This document shows, in pieces, positions 26,590 through 34,726 of a stretch of 64,000 nt of DNA. A program made the translations under genes and the position numbers. Numbering within the stretch: the first letter of the stretch is position 1; each line of letters begins with the position of its first letter. Origin of the DNA: UBA12087 sp964370815 (lineage in GTDB: Bacteria; Chloroflexota; Anaerolineae; Anaerolineales; Villigracilaceae); assembly GCA_964370815.1 (NCBI GenBank), contig CAYJKQ010000004.1:62001-126000 (forward strand), in the 5' to 3' direction. The notes under the pieces are model-generated. The model searched no databases. It saw only the letters and a list, made by a program, of their open reading frames with translations, and was not told the DNA's origin.

Positions 26590-28455
26590 TTATTCCAGAT
26601 GTGCTTTAATATTCTCTGCCAATGACATGGTGATACCCGGCACATTGGAAAGATCATCAGGTGTGGCTGCCTTTATCATATCAACTGATCCGAAATGTTT
26701 CAAGAGGGCTTTTCGGCGCGCTGGTCCAATTCCAGGAATACTGTCCAATGCTGAAGCCAATCCCAATCTGGTGCGCTTTTTACGATGGGCTGTGATCGCA
26801 AAGCGGTGAGCTTCATCGCGAATGCGCTGGATGAGGTACAACCCCTGTGATTGACGTGGCAACAATATAGGTTTGGAACGATTTGGCAAGAATATTTCCT
26901 CTTCCTGCTTTGCCAGCCCTGCAACAATGAGTTTATCCAGCAAACCATATTTCTCGAGGACCTGGACAGCGCGACTTAGCTGCCCTTTACCACCATCCAC
27001 GATCAAGACATCCGGTAAAATCGAGAAGGCTGCATCCGGTTTATTGCCCGGATCCAATTCTTTTACTTGGGAAGCCTGCCAGCGGCGAAACCGCCGGGAG
27101 AGCACTTCCTCCATACTGGCAAAATCATCCGGACCGGTGACCGTCTCGATATTGAAGCGTCGATATAATTTCTTGTCGGGTACACCTTGTGAGAAAACCA
27201 CCATGCTGCCAACCGAAGCAGTTCCCTGGGTATTGGAGATATCATAACACTCGATGCGATTGGGTGGACCTGACAGGTTTAATGCCTTTTGCAGATCTGC
27301 CAGGGACTGTTCCTGGCGGTGTGTGTCTGCCTGCCACTGAGCTTGTAGTGCCTGTAAAGTTTCAGTGGCATTCTCAGTTGCCATTTTTAAAAGATCTCTT
27401 GGTTTTCCCCGGTGCGGAACAACCAATTCCACTTTATGCCCACCTGAACGCCCTCGCAACCATTGCTGGATGATCTGGGCTTCTTCTATTTCCTGGGGAA
27501 GCAGGACCTGTCCGGGAATAAAAGCTGCCTCGGTATAAAATTGTTTAACAAACTCCGTGATCACTTTGGTATCCAGAGTATCTTCGGTACCTTCCAATAC
27601 GAAATATTCTCTACCGATCAATTTACCACCCCGGATGAAAAATACCTGCACACAGGCTTCATTATTGGCGCGTGCCATAGCAATCACATCCGAATCGACA
27701 TAATCCGAAGCGAAAACCACCTTCTGACGTTCGATGATATTTCCGAGCGCTTTCAATTGGTCACGCAGGGCCGCAGCTCGCTCATACTGCAACGCCCGTG
27801 ATGCGCCATCCATTTTTTCCTGAAGTCGGGATATCACACCTCTCGAACGACCATTCAAGAATTCCTGCAAGTCACTGATCACCTGGCGATATCCATCCCG
27901 GTCGATGGCTCCTATACAGGGAGCGGTACATAAATTAATGTCGTGATACAAACAAGCCCGGGAATCCATTCCGGTGATCTGGCGGTCGCAAGTCAGGAAC
28001 GGGAAAATTCGCCGCAGCACATCCAGGGTCTGGTGAACTGCCCAGGCCGAGGTGTAGGGACCGAAATAACGAGCTCCATCCTCCTGCATCTGGCGTGTGA
28101 CAGTCACCTTTGGAAAATCCTGTGCCCAATGTACCTTGATATAGGGGTAGCGCTTATCGTCCTTCATGCGAATGTTGTAATGCGGACGATGGCGCTTGAT
28201 CAGATTCATTTCAAGGATCAAGGCTTCCAGCTCAGAACCAACAACGATCCATTCCAGATCAATGATATCTTTTACCAGGCGGCGGGTCTTATGGTCATGT
28301 CCAACATCGTTGTGGAAATAGGAACGCACCCGGTTCTTTAAATTAACAGCTTTACCGACGTAAATCAATTTCCCGTTGGCATCTTTCATCATATAACAGC
28401 CGGGTTTATCCGGCAGGGTAGCCAGGATCCCTTGCAGGTGTTCGGAAATTTCCAT
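26590..28455 (-). CDS. uvrC: UvrABC system protein C
   Basis: UvrC makes both incisions in nucleotide excision repair. The chosen ATG at 28455 gives 621 residues, beginning with the usual GIY-YIG domain (LPDKPGCYMMKDANGKLIYV), then the UVR segment, the RNase H-like endonuclease domain and C-terminal helix-hairpin-helix motifs (SIPGIGPARRKALLKHFG). The frame stays open 97 codons further upstream to an ATG at 28746, but that extension is cysteine- and tryptophan-rich and lies before the conserved domain, so it is treated as untranslated. There is no ribosome site at 28455, where an extended -10 box lies seven bases upstream. Confidence 0.92.
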   Translation of the reverse strand: MEISEHLQGILATLPDKPGCYMMKDANGKLIYVGKAVNLKNRVRSYFHNDVGHDHKTRRLVKDIIDLEWIVVGSELEALILEMNLIKRHRPHYNIRMKDDKRYPYIKVHWAQDFPKVTVTRQMQEDGARYFGPYTSAWAVHQTLDVLRRIFPFLTCDRQITGMDSRACLYHDINLCTAPCIGAIDRDGYRQVISDLQEFLNGRSRGVISRLQEKMDGASRALQYERAAALRDQLKALGNIIERQKVVFASDYVDSDVIAMARANNEACVQVFFIRGGKLIGREYFVLEGTEDTLDTKVITEFVKQFYTEAAFIPGQVLLPQEIEEAQIIQQWLRGRSGGHKVELVVPHRGKPRDLLKMATENATETLQALQAQWQADTHRQEQSLADLQKALNLSGPPNRIECYDISNTQGTASVGSMVVFSQGVPDKKLYRRFNIETVTGPDDFASMEEVLSRRFRRWQASQVKELDPGNKPDAAFSILPDVLIVDGGKGQLSRAVQVLEKYGLLDKLIVAGLAKQEEEIFLPNRSKPILLPRQSQGLYLIQRIRDEAHRFAITAHRKKRTRLGLASALDSIPGIGPARRKALLKHFGSVDMIKAATPDDLSNVPGITMSLAENIKAHLE

Positions 28456-28462
28456 GAAGGCA

Positions 28463-28471
28463 ATTTTATCA
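28463..28471 (-). promoter_or_regulatory. Extended -10 box seven bases before uvrC ATG
   Basis: The minus strand reads TGATAAAAT, an extended -10 of the form TGn-TAAAAT, with seven bases to the ATG at 28455. This predicts a leaderless uvrC mRNA. No -35 is visible, as is tolerated with an extended -10. Confidence 0.45.
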
Positions 28472-28756
28472 CGGGCACGGTACAGAAATTGGGAGTCGTT
28501 TTTGGAATTGGGAGGGTGGGAACTCGATACATAACGAAAAGACATTTCTATTTCCAGTCTAAATCTTCGAGAGATAGACTCCCGCCAACACCACCCAGAA
28601 CAAATAACTGGACATATTACCAGGGTTTCCCAACAGCATTGAGAAAAAGAGAATTCGATTTGAGGAACGAAGAGGAACGAATCGGGTTTTCCATGCACAT
28701 TTATGCGTTCCTGTGGCTTGCTGGGAGGATCCAGGATAACGGACATTTGTTTGAGT

Positions 28757-28785
28757 ATTATAGAACAATTGTTCCGATATTACAA
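28757..28785 (-). promoter_or_regulatory. Upstream uvrC promoter
   Basis: TTGTAA, 17 bases, TATAAT on the minus strand. The start would lie near 28750, four bases before an in-frame ATG at 28746. It would give uvrC either a 290-base leader or an N-terminal extension. Confidence 0.5.
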
Positions 28786-28847
28786 GTGAAATTATTACAA
28801 AGATTTTATCGATTTTCGAAGGCACCGTGTAAAGACCATCTTTCCAG

Positions 28848-28853
28848 TATAAT
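28848..28853 (+). promoter_or_regulatory. Probable -10 box for pncC
   Basis: TATAAT about 92 bases before the pncC ATG; the -35 region is weak. The leader would include the A-run and a tiny overlapping reading frame. Confidence 0.4.
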
Positions 28854-28945
28854 TGAGTGTAATACTTAATACTTCCTCCATGTTGAGGGTTTCTTCTTTT
28901 GAAATTGGACCCAATGGCTAAAAAAAAAAGGAACCATTTGTCAGT

Positions 28946-29449
28946 ATGACTGAACTTATTGAATTTACCATTGGTGAATTGCTGCGCAAGAATAAATTAA
29001 AACTGTCTGTGGCTGAATCCTGTACTGGTGGGTTGGTCTGTGATCGTATCACCAATATACCCGGCTCGTCGGAATATTTTATGGGTGGGATCGTGGCATA
29101 TGCATATGAAGCAAAAGTAAAGCTGCTGGGCGTCAGCTGGGATTCGCTGAAAGCTTTTGGAGCGGTCAGCCGCCAGGTAGTACTGGAAATGGCGCGAGGT
29201 GCTTGCCAAGCACTGGAAACCGAACTGGGTGTATCTGTGAGTGGAATTGCCGGACCCGGCGGGGAAACTGTTGAGAAACCTGTCGGAACGACCTGGATAG
29301 GTCTATGCACCCCGGAAGGAGAATGGGCACGAGGGTTCTGCTGGGATGGCAATCGCCTGGAGAATAAAGCCGCTTCCGCTGAAGCTGTTTTGCAATTCGT
29401 TTCTGATTATCTGAAAGGTGGGAGAGATCTGGATCTTAATCTGAAATAA
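28946..29449 (+). CDS. pncC: CinA C-terminal domain protein, nicotinamide-nucleotide amidohydrolase
   Basis: PncC deamidates nicotinamide mononucleotide in NAD recycling. The 167-residue protein is the stand-alone CinA C-terminal domain, with AESCTGG near residue 30 and SISGIAGPGG-like SVSGIAGPGGETVEKPVGT further on. The ATG at 28946 fits the usual N-terminus of the family. The nearest purine site (AAAAGGA) is 13 bases away. A tiny frame beginning ATG GCT at 28914 runs through ten A residues and stops in ATGA overlap with this start; one extra A would fuse the two. Confidence 0.9.
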   Translation: MTELIEFTIGELLRKNKLKLSVAESCTGGLVCDRITNIPGSSEYFMGGIVAYAYEAKVKLLGVSWDSLKAFGAVSRQVVLEMARGACQALETELGVSVSGIAGPGGETVEKPVGTTWIGLCTPEGEWARGFCWDGNRLENKAASAEAVLQFVSDYLKGGRDLDLNLK

Positions 29450-29975
29450 TTTCTCTGTCTTCGATATCAGCATATCAACTTGATACCTGACGGTTATATC
29501 TGACAAGCTGACGGAATCGACCGGATTTTTGAAAAAGACTAAAACAAGAAAGTGAATTCTTTCTCCTTTATACTTCTTATGCTAATACCGGACCCATTTT
29601 AGAACGGGCAAGTAACCCAATTAAAGAAACCCGGGGGATAAAGGTTTTTTTAATTTCTTTTTAAACTGATCGTTCCCAATGCTGGTACTTTACTCCGTCC
29701 AACAAAATAACATCATTAATAGATTCTCAGCATTTTCTCAACAACCAGGGTCGAATTGAATTAAATAACTCACCTAACACAGAATGCCCCTCAGGTTCTC
29801 GTAATTCAGGCATATTTTCCATCCTAACCTTCCCGCTAAGAGCATGCGACGTTACGCAACGACGCTTAAATAAAACAGCCAACAGATAAAATACTCCCAT
29901 TAATGTTTTTTTTGTAACAAAAAGATTTATGACAAAAATCATGCTGAAATGTGTCATATTAATCCAATTCTCATC
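29450..29975. other. Long AT-rich intergenic region before the cytochrome genes
   Basis: No gene is convincing here. A local GC-rich patch at 29585-29643 contains several short CCC/GGG complementary runs and is followed by TTTTTTT and a T-rich stretch to 29662. It could be a small structured RNA or the terminator of pncC. A 76-codon minus-strand frame at 29727-29957 lacks a ribosome site and known features. Confidence 0.4.
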
Positions 29976-30004
29976 TTGACTGTCCTATTATTGTTGAGTA
30001 TAAT
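29976..30004 (+). promoter_or_regulatory. Sigma-70 promoter of the hexaheme cytochrome gene
   Basis: TTGACT, 17 bases, TATAAT. The start should be near 30011, leaving a leader of about 108 bases that ends with AAGGAG at 30105-30110. This is one of the best promoter matches in the window. A second TATAAT lies about 25 bases downstream without a -35. Confidence 0.85.
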
Positions 30005-30118
30005 GACCCAATGCTCGAGATATAATTCACAATGTTCTGGAGGTGCCTATTACTTATATCCCAATGGTTATTGAGCAATTACACCCAATGAATACAATTT
30101 GAACAAGGAGAATGAAGA

Positions 30119-31138
30119 ATGTCTAATAAGAAAATGCTTTTACTCTTTGGTGTGCTTTTAGCCACCGCTCTTGTATTAACCGCTTGTGCCGGTCCTGCCG
30201 GCCCTGAAGGTCCTGCCGGCCCAGCAGGCCCTGCTGGTGCTGCGGGTGCCGCTGGCGCCCCTGCAACGACTGCTGACCTGACCTGCAGCGAATGTCATAA
30301 TGATTCAGCAGATCTTTCCAGCAAAGCGGCCATGTATGCTGCATCATTACACGGTAGCAGCCTGGTCTATGTTGAAGAGGCCGGAAGAGCATCATGCTCA
30401 TACTGCCATGATGGGAGTGCATTCAGTGAAAGTGTTGCCGCTGGCCTGGCTCCTGATGAGGTTGAAATCGTTCATACCAACGCAACTCCCCAGGATTGCC
30501 GGGCTTGCCACCAGATCCATACCACTTACACCAGTGCTGACTGGGCTTTGGAAACCACTGCCCCCGTGGCTTTTTACGCTATTGAAGGTGTGACCTTCGA
30601 CGGTGGTACAGGTAACCTATGCGCCAGCTGCCACCAACCCCGCCGCTTAGCCAATGCCGCAGTGGATGGAATGGTAACTGTCGATACCTCCCGCTACAAC
30701 CCTCACCATGGTCCCCAGTCTTCAATGTTATTGGGTACCGCTGGTGCCGGGCTGGAAGGCAAGCCCTCTGCCCACTACTCCATGGTTGAGAACACCTGCG
30801 TTACCTGCCACCTTGGAGAAGGTGATAACCATACATTCGAACCTCAATTGTCCGCCTGCCTGGCATGCCATGCAGACATTGAAGATTTCAATGTGAACAG
30901 CGCCCAGAGCGAACTGCGAGTCAAAGTTGAAGAACTCCAGGCAAAATTGCTGGCAGCAGGATTGATCAAGGACAATGGAGATGGCTCTTTTAGTGCAGTG
31001 ACGGGAAGTTATACTGAAGCCCAGGCAAACGCCTTATGGAACTGGGCTTATGTCGGTGTTGAAGACAAAAGCATGGGTGCCCATAACATGACCTATGCCA
31101 ATGCCCTGATCGACGCATCCCTCCTGGCTTTCCCATAA
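30119..31138 (+). CDS. Hexaheme c-type cytochrome lipoprotein with collagen-like linker
   Basis: The 339-residue protein starts with a lipoprotein signal peptide ending in the lipobox LTAC (Cys23). Residues 25-48 form a collagen-like Gly-Pro-Ala/Gly-Ala-Ala repeat, then six CxxCH haem sites follow: CSECH, CSYCH, CRACH, CASCH, CVTCH and CLACH, with several histidines available as distal ligands. It is therefore an outward-facing, lipid-anchored electron carrier. The redox partner is unknown. The next gene encodes a membrane multihaem cytochrome, so the pair probably passes electrons between membrane and exterior. Confidence 0.92.
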   Translation: MSNKKMLLLFGVLLATALVLTACAGPAGPEGPAGPAGPAGAAGAAGAPATTADLTCSECHNDSADLSSKAAMYAASLHGSSLVYVEEAGRASCSYCHDGSAFSESVAAGLAPDEVEIVHTNATPQDCRACHQIHTTYTSADWALETTAPVAFYAIEGVTFDGGTGNLCASCHQPRRLANAAVDGMVTVDTSRYNPHHGPQSSMLLGTAGAGLEGKPSAHYSMVENTCVTCHLGEGDNHTFEPQLSACLACHADIEDFNVNSAQSELRVKVEELQAKLLAAGLIKDNGDGSFSAVTGSYTEAQANALWNWAYVGVEDKSMGAHNMTYANALIDASLLAFP

Positions 31139-31171
31139 ACCAGCAACCTAATAAAGAAATATCAAGCATTA

Positions 31172-31203
31172 AAACCGGGATTGAGCCTGCTCAGTCCCGG
31201 TTT
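31172..31203 (+). terminator. Hairpin between the two cytochrome genes
   Basis: A 14-base-pair stem beginning AAACCGGGA with a four-base loop. The T-run after it is short, so it may lower rather than abolish read-through. A TATAAT at 31254-31259 could start a separate transcript for the second gene. Confidence 0.7.
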
Positions 31204-31295
31204 GATATAACGAAATATATAGAAATCCATGTTTTTTCTTGGGAAAATGATATTATAATTTATTTTTCATTAACCATTGTTCGATGAGGAAATCA

Positions 31296-32987
31296 ATGAA
31301 TAAATTCAAACAATCGATCAAAAATTTCTTTTTCCCCCCGGTTACATCATCCCGCTGGGTGAAAATACTCCCTTATGCAATTTTAGGCGGCCTGACACTG
31401 GTTGTACTTATCATGAGTTCATTTGGTTGGGAATACACCAACTCAATTTCATTTTGCGGAACAACCTGCCACACCATGCCACCCCAATACAACACGTATC
31501 TGAAATCCCCGCATGCCAATGTGACCTGTACTGAATGCCATATAGGTAGAGCTTTTATCGGCAGCCAAATCCTTCGAAAAGCACAGGATGTACGCGAAAT
31601 TATCGCCATGACCTTTGCTACTTATGAATACCCGCTGTTTGCGACCCGTCTGCGACCTGCAACCGATACATGCGAAAAATGCCATTTACCAGAGAAGTTT
31701 TCCAATGACAGCCTGGTTGTTAACGCGCATTATGCAAGCGACGAGGAGAACTCTGAAGAGAGTACCTATTTGATCTTGAAAACCGGAGGGGGAAGTTCCA
31801 GGGAGGGTCTCGGTTTAGGGATCCACTGGCACATCTCAAATAAAGTTGAATACTATTCAACGGATAATTTGAGCCAAAACATCCCTTATATCCGAGTTTA
31901 TAATGATGATGGAACCACGACTGAATACTCAGATATTGAGGCGGATTTTGACCCAGAAAGCATCGCTGACGGTGAATTAAAACAGGTCGATTGTGTGACC
32001 TGCCATAACCGTGTCTCGCATCAATTCCTTTCCCCGACCCAAGCCATGGATAGTTACCTGCAGAGAAACTTGATCGACGCCACAATTCCCAATATTCATG
32101 CCAAGGGTGTTGAAGTCCTGAGTGTCAAATATTCTACCTATGAAGATGCCAAAGATGCAATAGGATCTCTGTTGACTTTCTATCAGGATACCTATCCAAT
32201 TGAATTCTCCGAAAATGCCGAAGCGATCACAGAGGCGATCTCCAAGATCCAAGAGATCTATACTGAAAATGTTTTCCTGGACCAAAAAACAGATTGGGAA
32301 ACCCACCCTGATAACCTGGGACACGTTGACAGCCCGGGATGTTTTCGATGTCACGATGGCAAACACTTGAGCGAGGACCAGGAAGCAATCCGACTGGAAT
32401 GCAACCTGTGCCACTCGATCCCTGTTGTGGCAGATCCTCAAGATTTTGTAACCAATATCGAGATCAGCCGCAGCCCGGAACCAGAATCGCACCTGAATTC
32501 AAATTGGATCAATTTGCACCGATCCTTCTTCGACTATACCTGTGAAAACTGCCATACAGTAGGAAATGCAGGAGGAACGACAAACACCTCCTTCTGCTCG
32601 AACAGCGCTTGCCACGGATCGACTTTCACCTTTGCGGGCTTCGATGCTCCCGGCTTGCGTGAGATAATGGAAGCACAATTACCAACACCTGCACCTGTAA
32701 TGACACCGGCACCAGTGATTGGTAAACCAACCTATGATGCCAATATTCAAACCCTCTTTTCTGAACGATGTACCATATGCCATAATAGCGATAATCCATC
32801 TGCTGGCTTGGATCTTAGTTCTTATATCGGTACAATGAAAGGTGGCACAGAGCTTGTCATCACAATAAACGACTCAGCGGACAGCAAGCTGGTCCAGGTT
32901 CAAAGCAAGAAGCATTTCGCTAATTTATCACCTGACGAATTAGATCTCATTATCGAATGGATCAATAGCGGTGCATTAGAGAAATAA
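31296..32987 (+). CDS. Membrane-anchored multihaem cytochrome, NapC/NirT-like N-terminus
   Basis: One N-terminal membrane helix (PYAILGGLTLVVLIMSSF) is followed by haem sites typical of quinol-oxidising NapC/NirT proteins: FCGTTCHTMPP (CX3CH), then CTECH. Further sites are CEKCH, CVTCH, CFRCH, CNLCH, CENCH, CSNSACH (CX4CH) and CTICH, giving seven canonical and two atypical motifs. The last about 80 residues form a separate cytochrome-like module after a proline-rich linker. ATG at 31296 is preferred over 31284 because GAGGA lies five bases before it. The protein likely takes electrons from the quinone pool. Confidence 0.9.
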   Translation: MNKFKQSIKNFFFPPVTSSRWVKILPYAILGGLTLVVLIMSSFGWEYTNSISFCGTTCHTMPPQYNTYLKSPHANVTCTECHIGRAFIGSQILRKAQDVREIIAMTFATYEYPLFATRLRPATDTCEKCHLPEKFSNDSLVVNAHYASDEENSEESTYLILKTGGGSSREGLGLGIHWHISNKVEYYSTDNLSQNIPYIRVYNDDGTTTEYSDIEADFDPESIADGELKQVDCVTCHNRVSHQFLSPTQAMDSYLQRNLIDATIPNIHAKGVEVLSVKYSTYEDAKDAIGSLLTFYQDTYPIEFSENAEAITEAISKIQEIYTENVFLDQKTDWETHPDNLGHVDSPGCFRCHDGKHLSEDQEAIRLECNLCHSIPVVADPQDFVTNIEISRSPEPESHLNSNWINLHRSFFDYTCENCHTVGNAGGTTNTSFCSNSACHGSTFTFAGFDAPGLREIMEAQLPTPAPVMTPAPVIGKPTYDANIQTLFSERCTICHNSDNPSAGLDLSSYIGTMKGGTELVITINDSADSKLVQVQSKKHFANLSPDELDLIIEWINSGALEK

Positions 32988-33004
32988 ATATCGTCAATTG
33001 AATT

Positions 33005-33050
33005 AAAAAAGGAGAGTGGAAGGGTATTAATCCTATCACTCTCCTTTTTT
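33005..33050. terminator. Strong bidirectional terminator after the cytochromes and zwf
   Basis: AAAAAAGGAGAGTG pairs with CACTCTCCTTTTTT across an 18-base loop that can itself form a small AGG/CCT stem. T-runs flank both sides, so it can end the cytochrome transcript and, on the other strand, that of zwf. From here to 33259 no gene is seen. Confidence 0.85.
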
Positions 33051-33259
33051 ATCAACCTTTTTTGATCTCTCTTCGGCTTTAAGGATGCGTGCTTGGTAAA
33101 GATGCGGTTGACCTCCATATTGTCCGATGACACGTGAATTATTCGGTCAGGTAAATAATTTCTTTATGATCAAAATATTATTGATAATTTAGGGTAAATC
33201 TTTAATTTCGCAATAACCGCTTCAGAAAGTAAATCAGCTTCCTCAAATTCATAAGTCAA

Positions 33260-34723
33260 TTATTCGGAAGGCACATCAAAACTACATCCCAATCGCCAAA
33301 TACGGCCATCCCGTTCCAGGAGAGCATCCGCTTCCACCGGTCCCCAACTACCGGAAGGATAGAAGGATAATCCAGGCTGTTCATTGATTTCCCATTCAGC
33401 AAGAACCGGATCGATGAGCCTCCAGGCAGCCTCGATCATATCACTGCGTGTAAAAAGGGAGGCGTCACCTTCCAATGCCTCCAAAAGTAGTCGTTGATAG
33501 GCATCTGGCAAATTTTCGTGAAAAGAGTCGCGGTAATGAAAGTCCATATCCACCGGAAGCATTTCCTGGTCTGAATCTGGCAGCTTGGCTTCAAACTGGA
33601 GGTGAATGCCTTCATCCGGTTGGATGCAGAGTGAGAGAATATTGGGCAAGAACTTTTTAACGTTTGAAGAAGCAAACATTAGATGGGGTGGCCGTTGAAA
33701 TTCGATGATTATTTCTGTTGTTTTTGTGTGTAAACTCTTCCCGGAGCGTAGATAAAACGGGACTCCTTTCCAACGCCAATTGTCGATAAAAAGCTTGAGG
33801 GCCGCATAGGTTGGCGTTTGAGATTCCTGAGGCACTCCTTCGGTATGTCGATAGTCTTCATATTGACCTCGCACTGTATCCTGATTGATGATGGGTCGGA
33901 TACTTTCAAATACCTTTATTTTCTCGTTGCGAAGGGCATCTGCACTAAATGAAGAAGGGGGTTCCATAGCAACAAGTGCCAGTAATTGCAACAAGTGATT
34001 TTGGAACATATCCCTTAACACCCCGGCGTTATCATAATAACCAGCGCGGTAACCAACATCCACACTTTCTGTGACTGTGATCTGAATATTATCCACATAG
34101 CGACGATTCCAGACCGGCTCAAAGATGGTATTAGCAAATCGAAAGAACAGGATATTTTGAGCCGTTTCTTTCCCCAAAAAATGGTCAATACGGTAAACCT
34201 GGGATTCATTAAAGATTTTATGCACACCTGCATTCAGCATTTGTGCGGATTGAAGATCTATTCCAAAAGGTTTTTCGATCACAATCCGGCGCCAACCTGT
34301 GGATTGATCTGCCAATCCTGCAGAACCCAGGTTTTCCACAGCTCCCAAATAATATTCCGGTGCAGTAGCCAGATAATAGAGGCGATCGACCGGACCTTTC
34401 TCCAAGCTTTCCAGTTTTTCTCTGAGGTTGGAAAAGTCTGAAGAGATTTCAAGGTCACCTTTAATATAATGCAGTTTTTTTGAGAATGCTTCCCAAGTTT
34501 CTTCAAGAAAGGTTTCCGGACTGAATAAAATCACTCCTTCCTTCAAGTGATCACGAAATTCCTCATCCGAGATCGGTCGCCTTGCGAAACCGATAACCTG
34601 AGCACATGCATCCAGGCGTCCTTTTTTGAAATTATTATAAAGAGCCGGTAAAAGTTTTCGCCAGGTAAGATCTCCGCTGGCTCCAAAGATAACGATCGTA
34701 ATGGGTTGTTCGGTTTCAATCAT
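33260..34723 (-). CDS. zwf: Glucose-6-phosphate 1-dehydrogenase
   Basis: Oxidises glucose 6-phosphate to 6-phosphogluconolactone, making NADPH. The 487-residue length is typical. It has the nucleotide-binding FGASGDLTWRKLLPAL near the N-terminus and the substrate/active-site segment RIDHFLGKETAQN. Its ATG is three bases after the pgl stop, so the first two steps of the oxidative pentose phosphate pathway form an operon. No 6-phosphogluconate dehydrogenase gene is nearby. Confidence 0.97.
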   Translation of the reverse strand: MIETEQPITIVIFGASGDLTWRKLLPALYNNFKKGRLDACAQVIGFARRPISDEEFRDHLKEGVILFSPETFLEETWEAFSKKLHYIKGDLEISSDFSNLREKLESLEKGPVDRLYYLATAPEYYLGAVENLGSAGLADQSTGWRRIVIEKPFGIDLQSAQMLNAGVHKIFNESQVYRIDHFLGKETAQNILFFRFANTIFEPVWNRRYVDNIQITVTESVDVGYRAGYYDNAGVLRDMFQNHLLQLLALVAMEPPSSFSADALRNEKIKVFESIRPIINQDTVRGQYEDYRHTEGVPQESQTPTYAALKLFIDNWRWKGVPFYLRSGKSLHTKTTEIIIEFQRPPHLMFASSNVKKFLPNILSLCIQPDEGIHLQFEAKLPDSDQEMLPVDMDFHYRDSFHENLPDAYQRLLLEALEGDASLFTRSDMIEAAWRLIDPVLAEWEINEQPGLSFYPSGSWGPVEADALLERDGRIWRLGCSFDVPSE

Positions 34724-34726
34724 AGG

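Larger units (their letters stand above)
28456..28945. other. Divergent uvrC-pncC control region
   Basis: About 490 bases between divergent genes. It holds two possible uvrC promoters, one -10 box for pncC and a run of ten A residues at 28920-28929. Both strands happen to be open over much of it, but the translated sequences have odd composition and no ribosome sites, so no gene is called. Confidence 0.5.

Noticed and set aside
28432..28869. 145-codon plus-strand frame antisense to the start of uvrC
   Set aside because: It overlaps the uvrC start and promoters, has no ribosome site and unusual composition.
29727..29957. 76-codon minus-strand frame before the cytochromes
   Set aside because: No ribosome site and no similarity I can recognise; it could be tested by comparative genomics.
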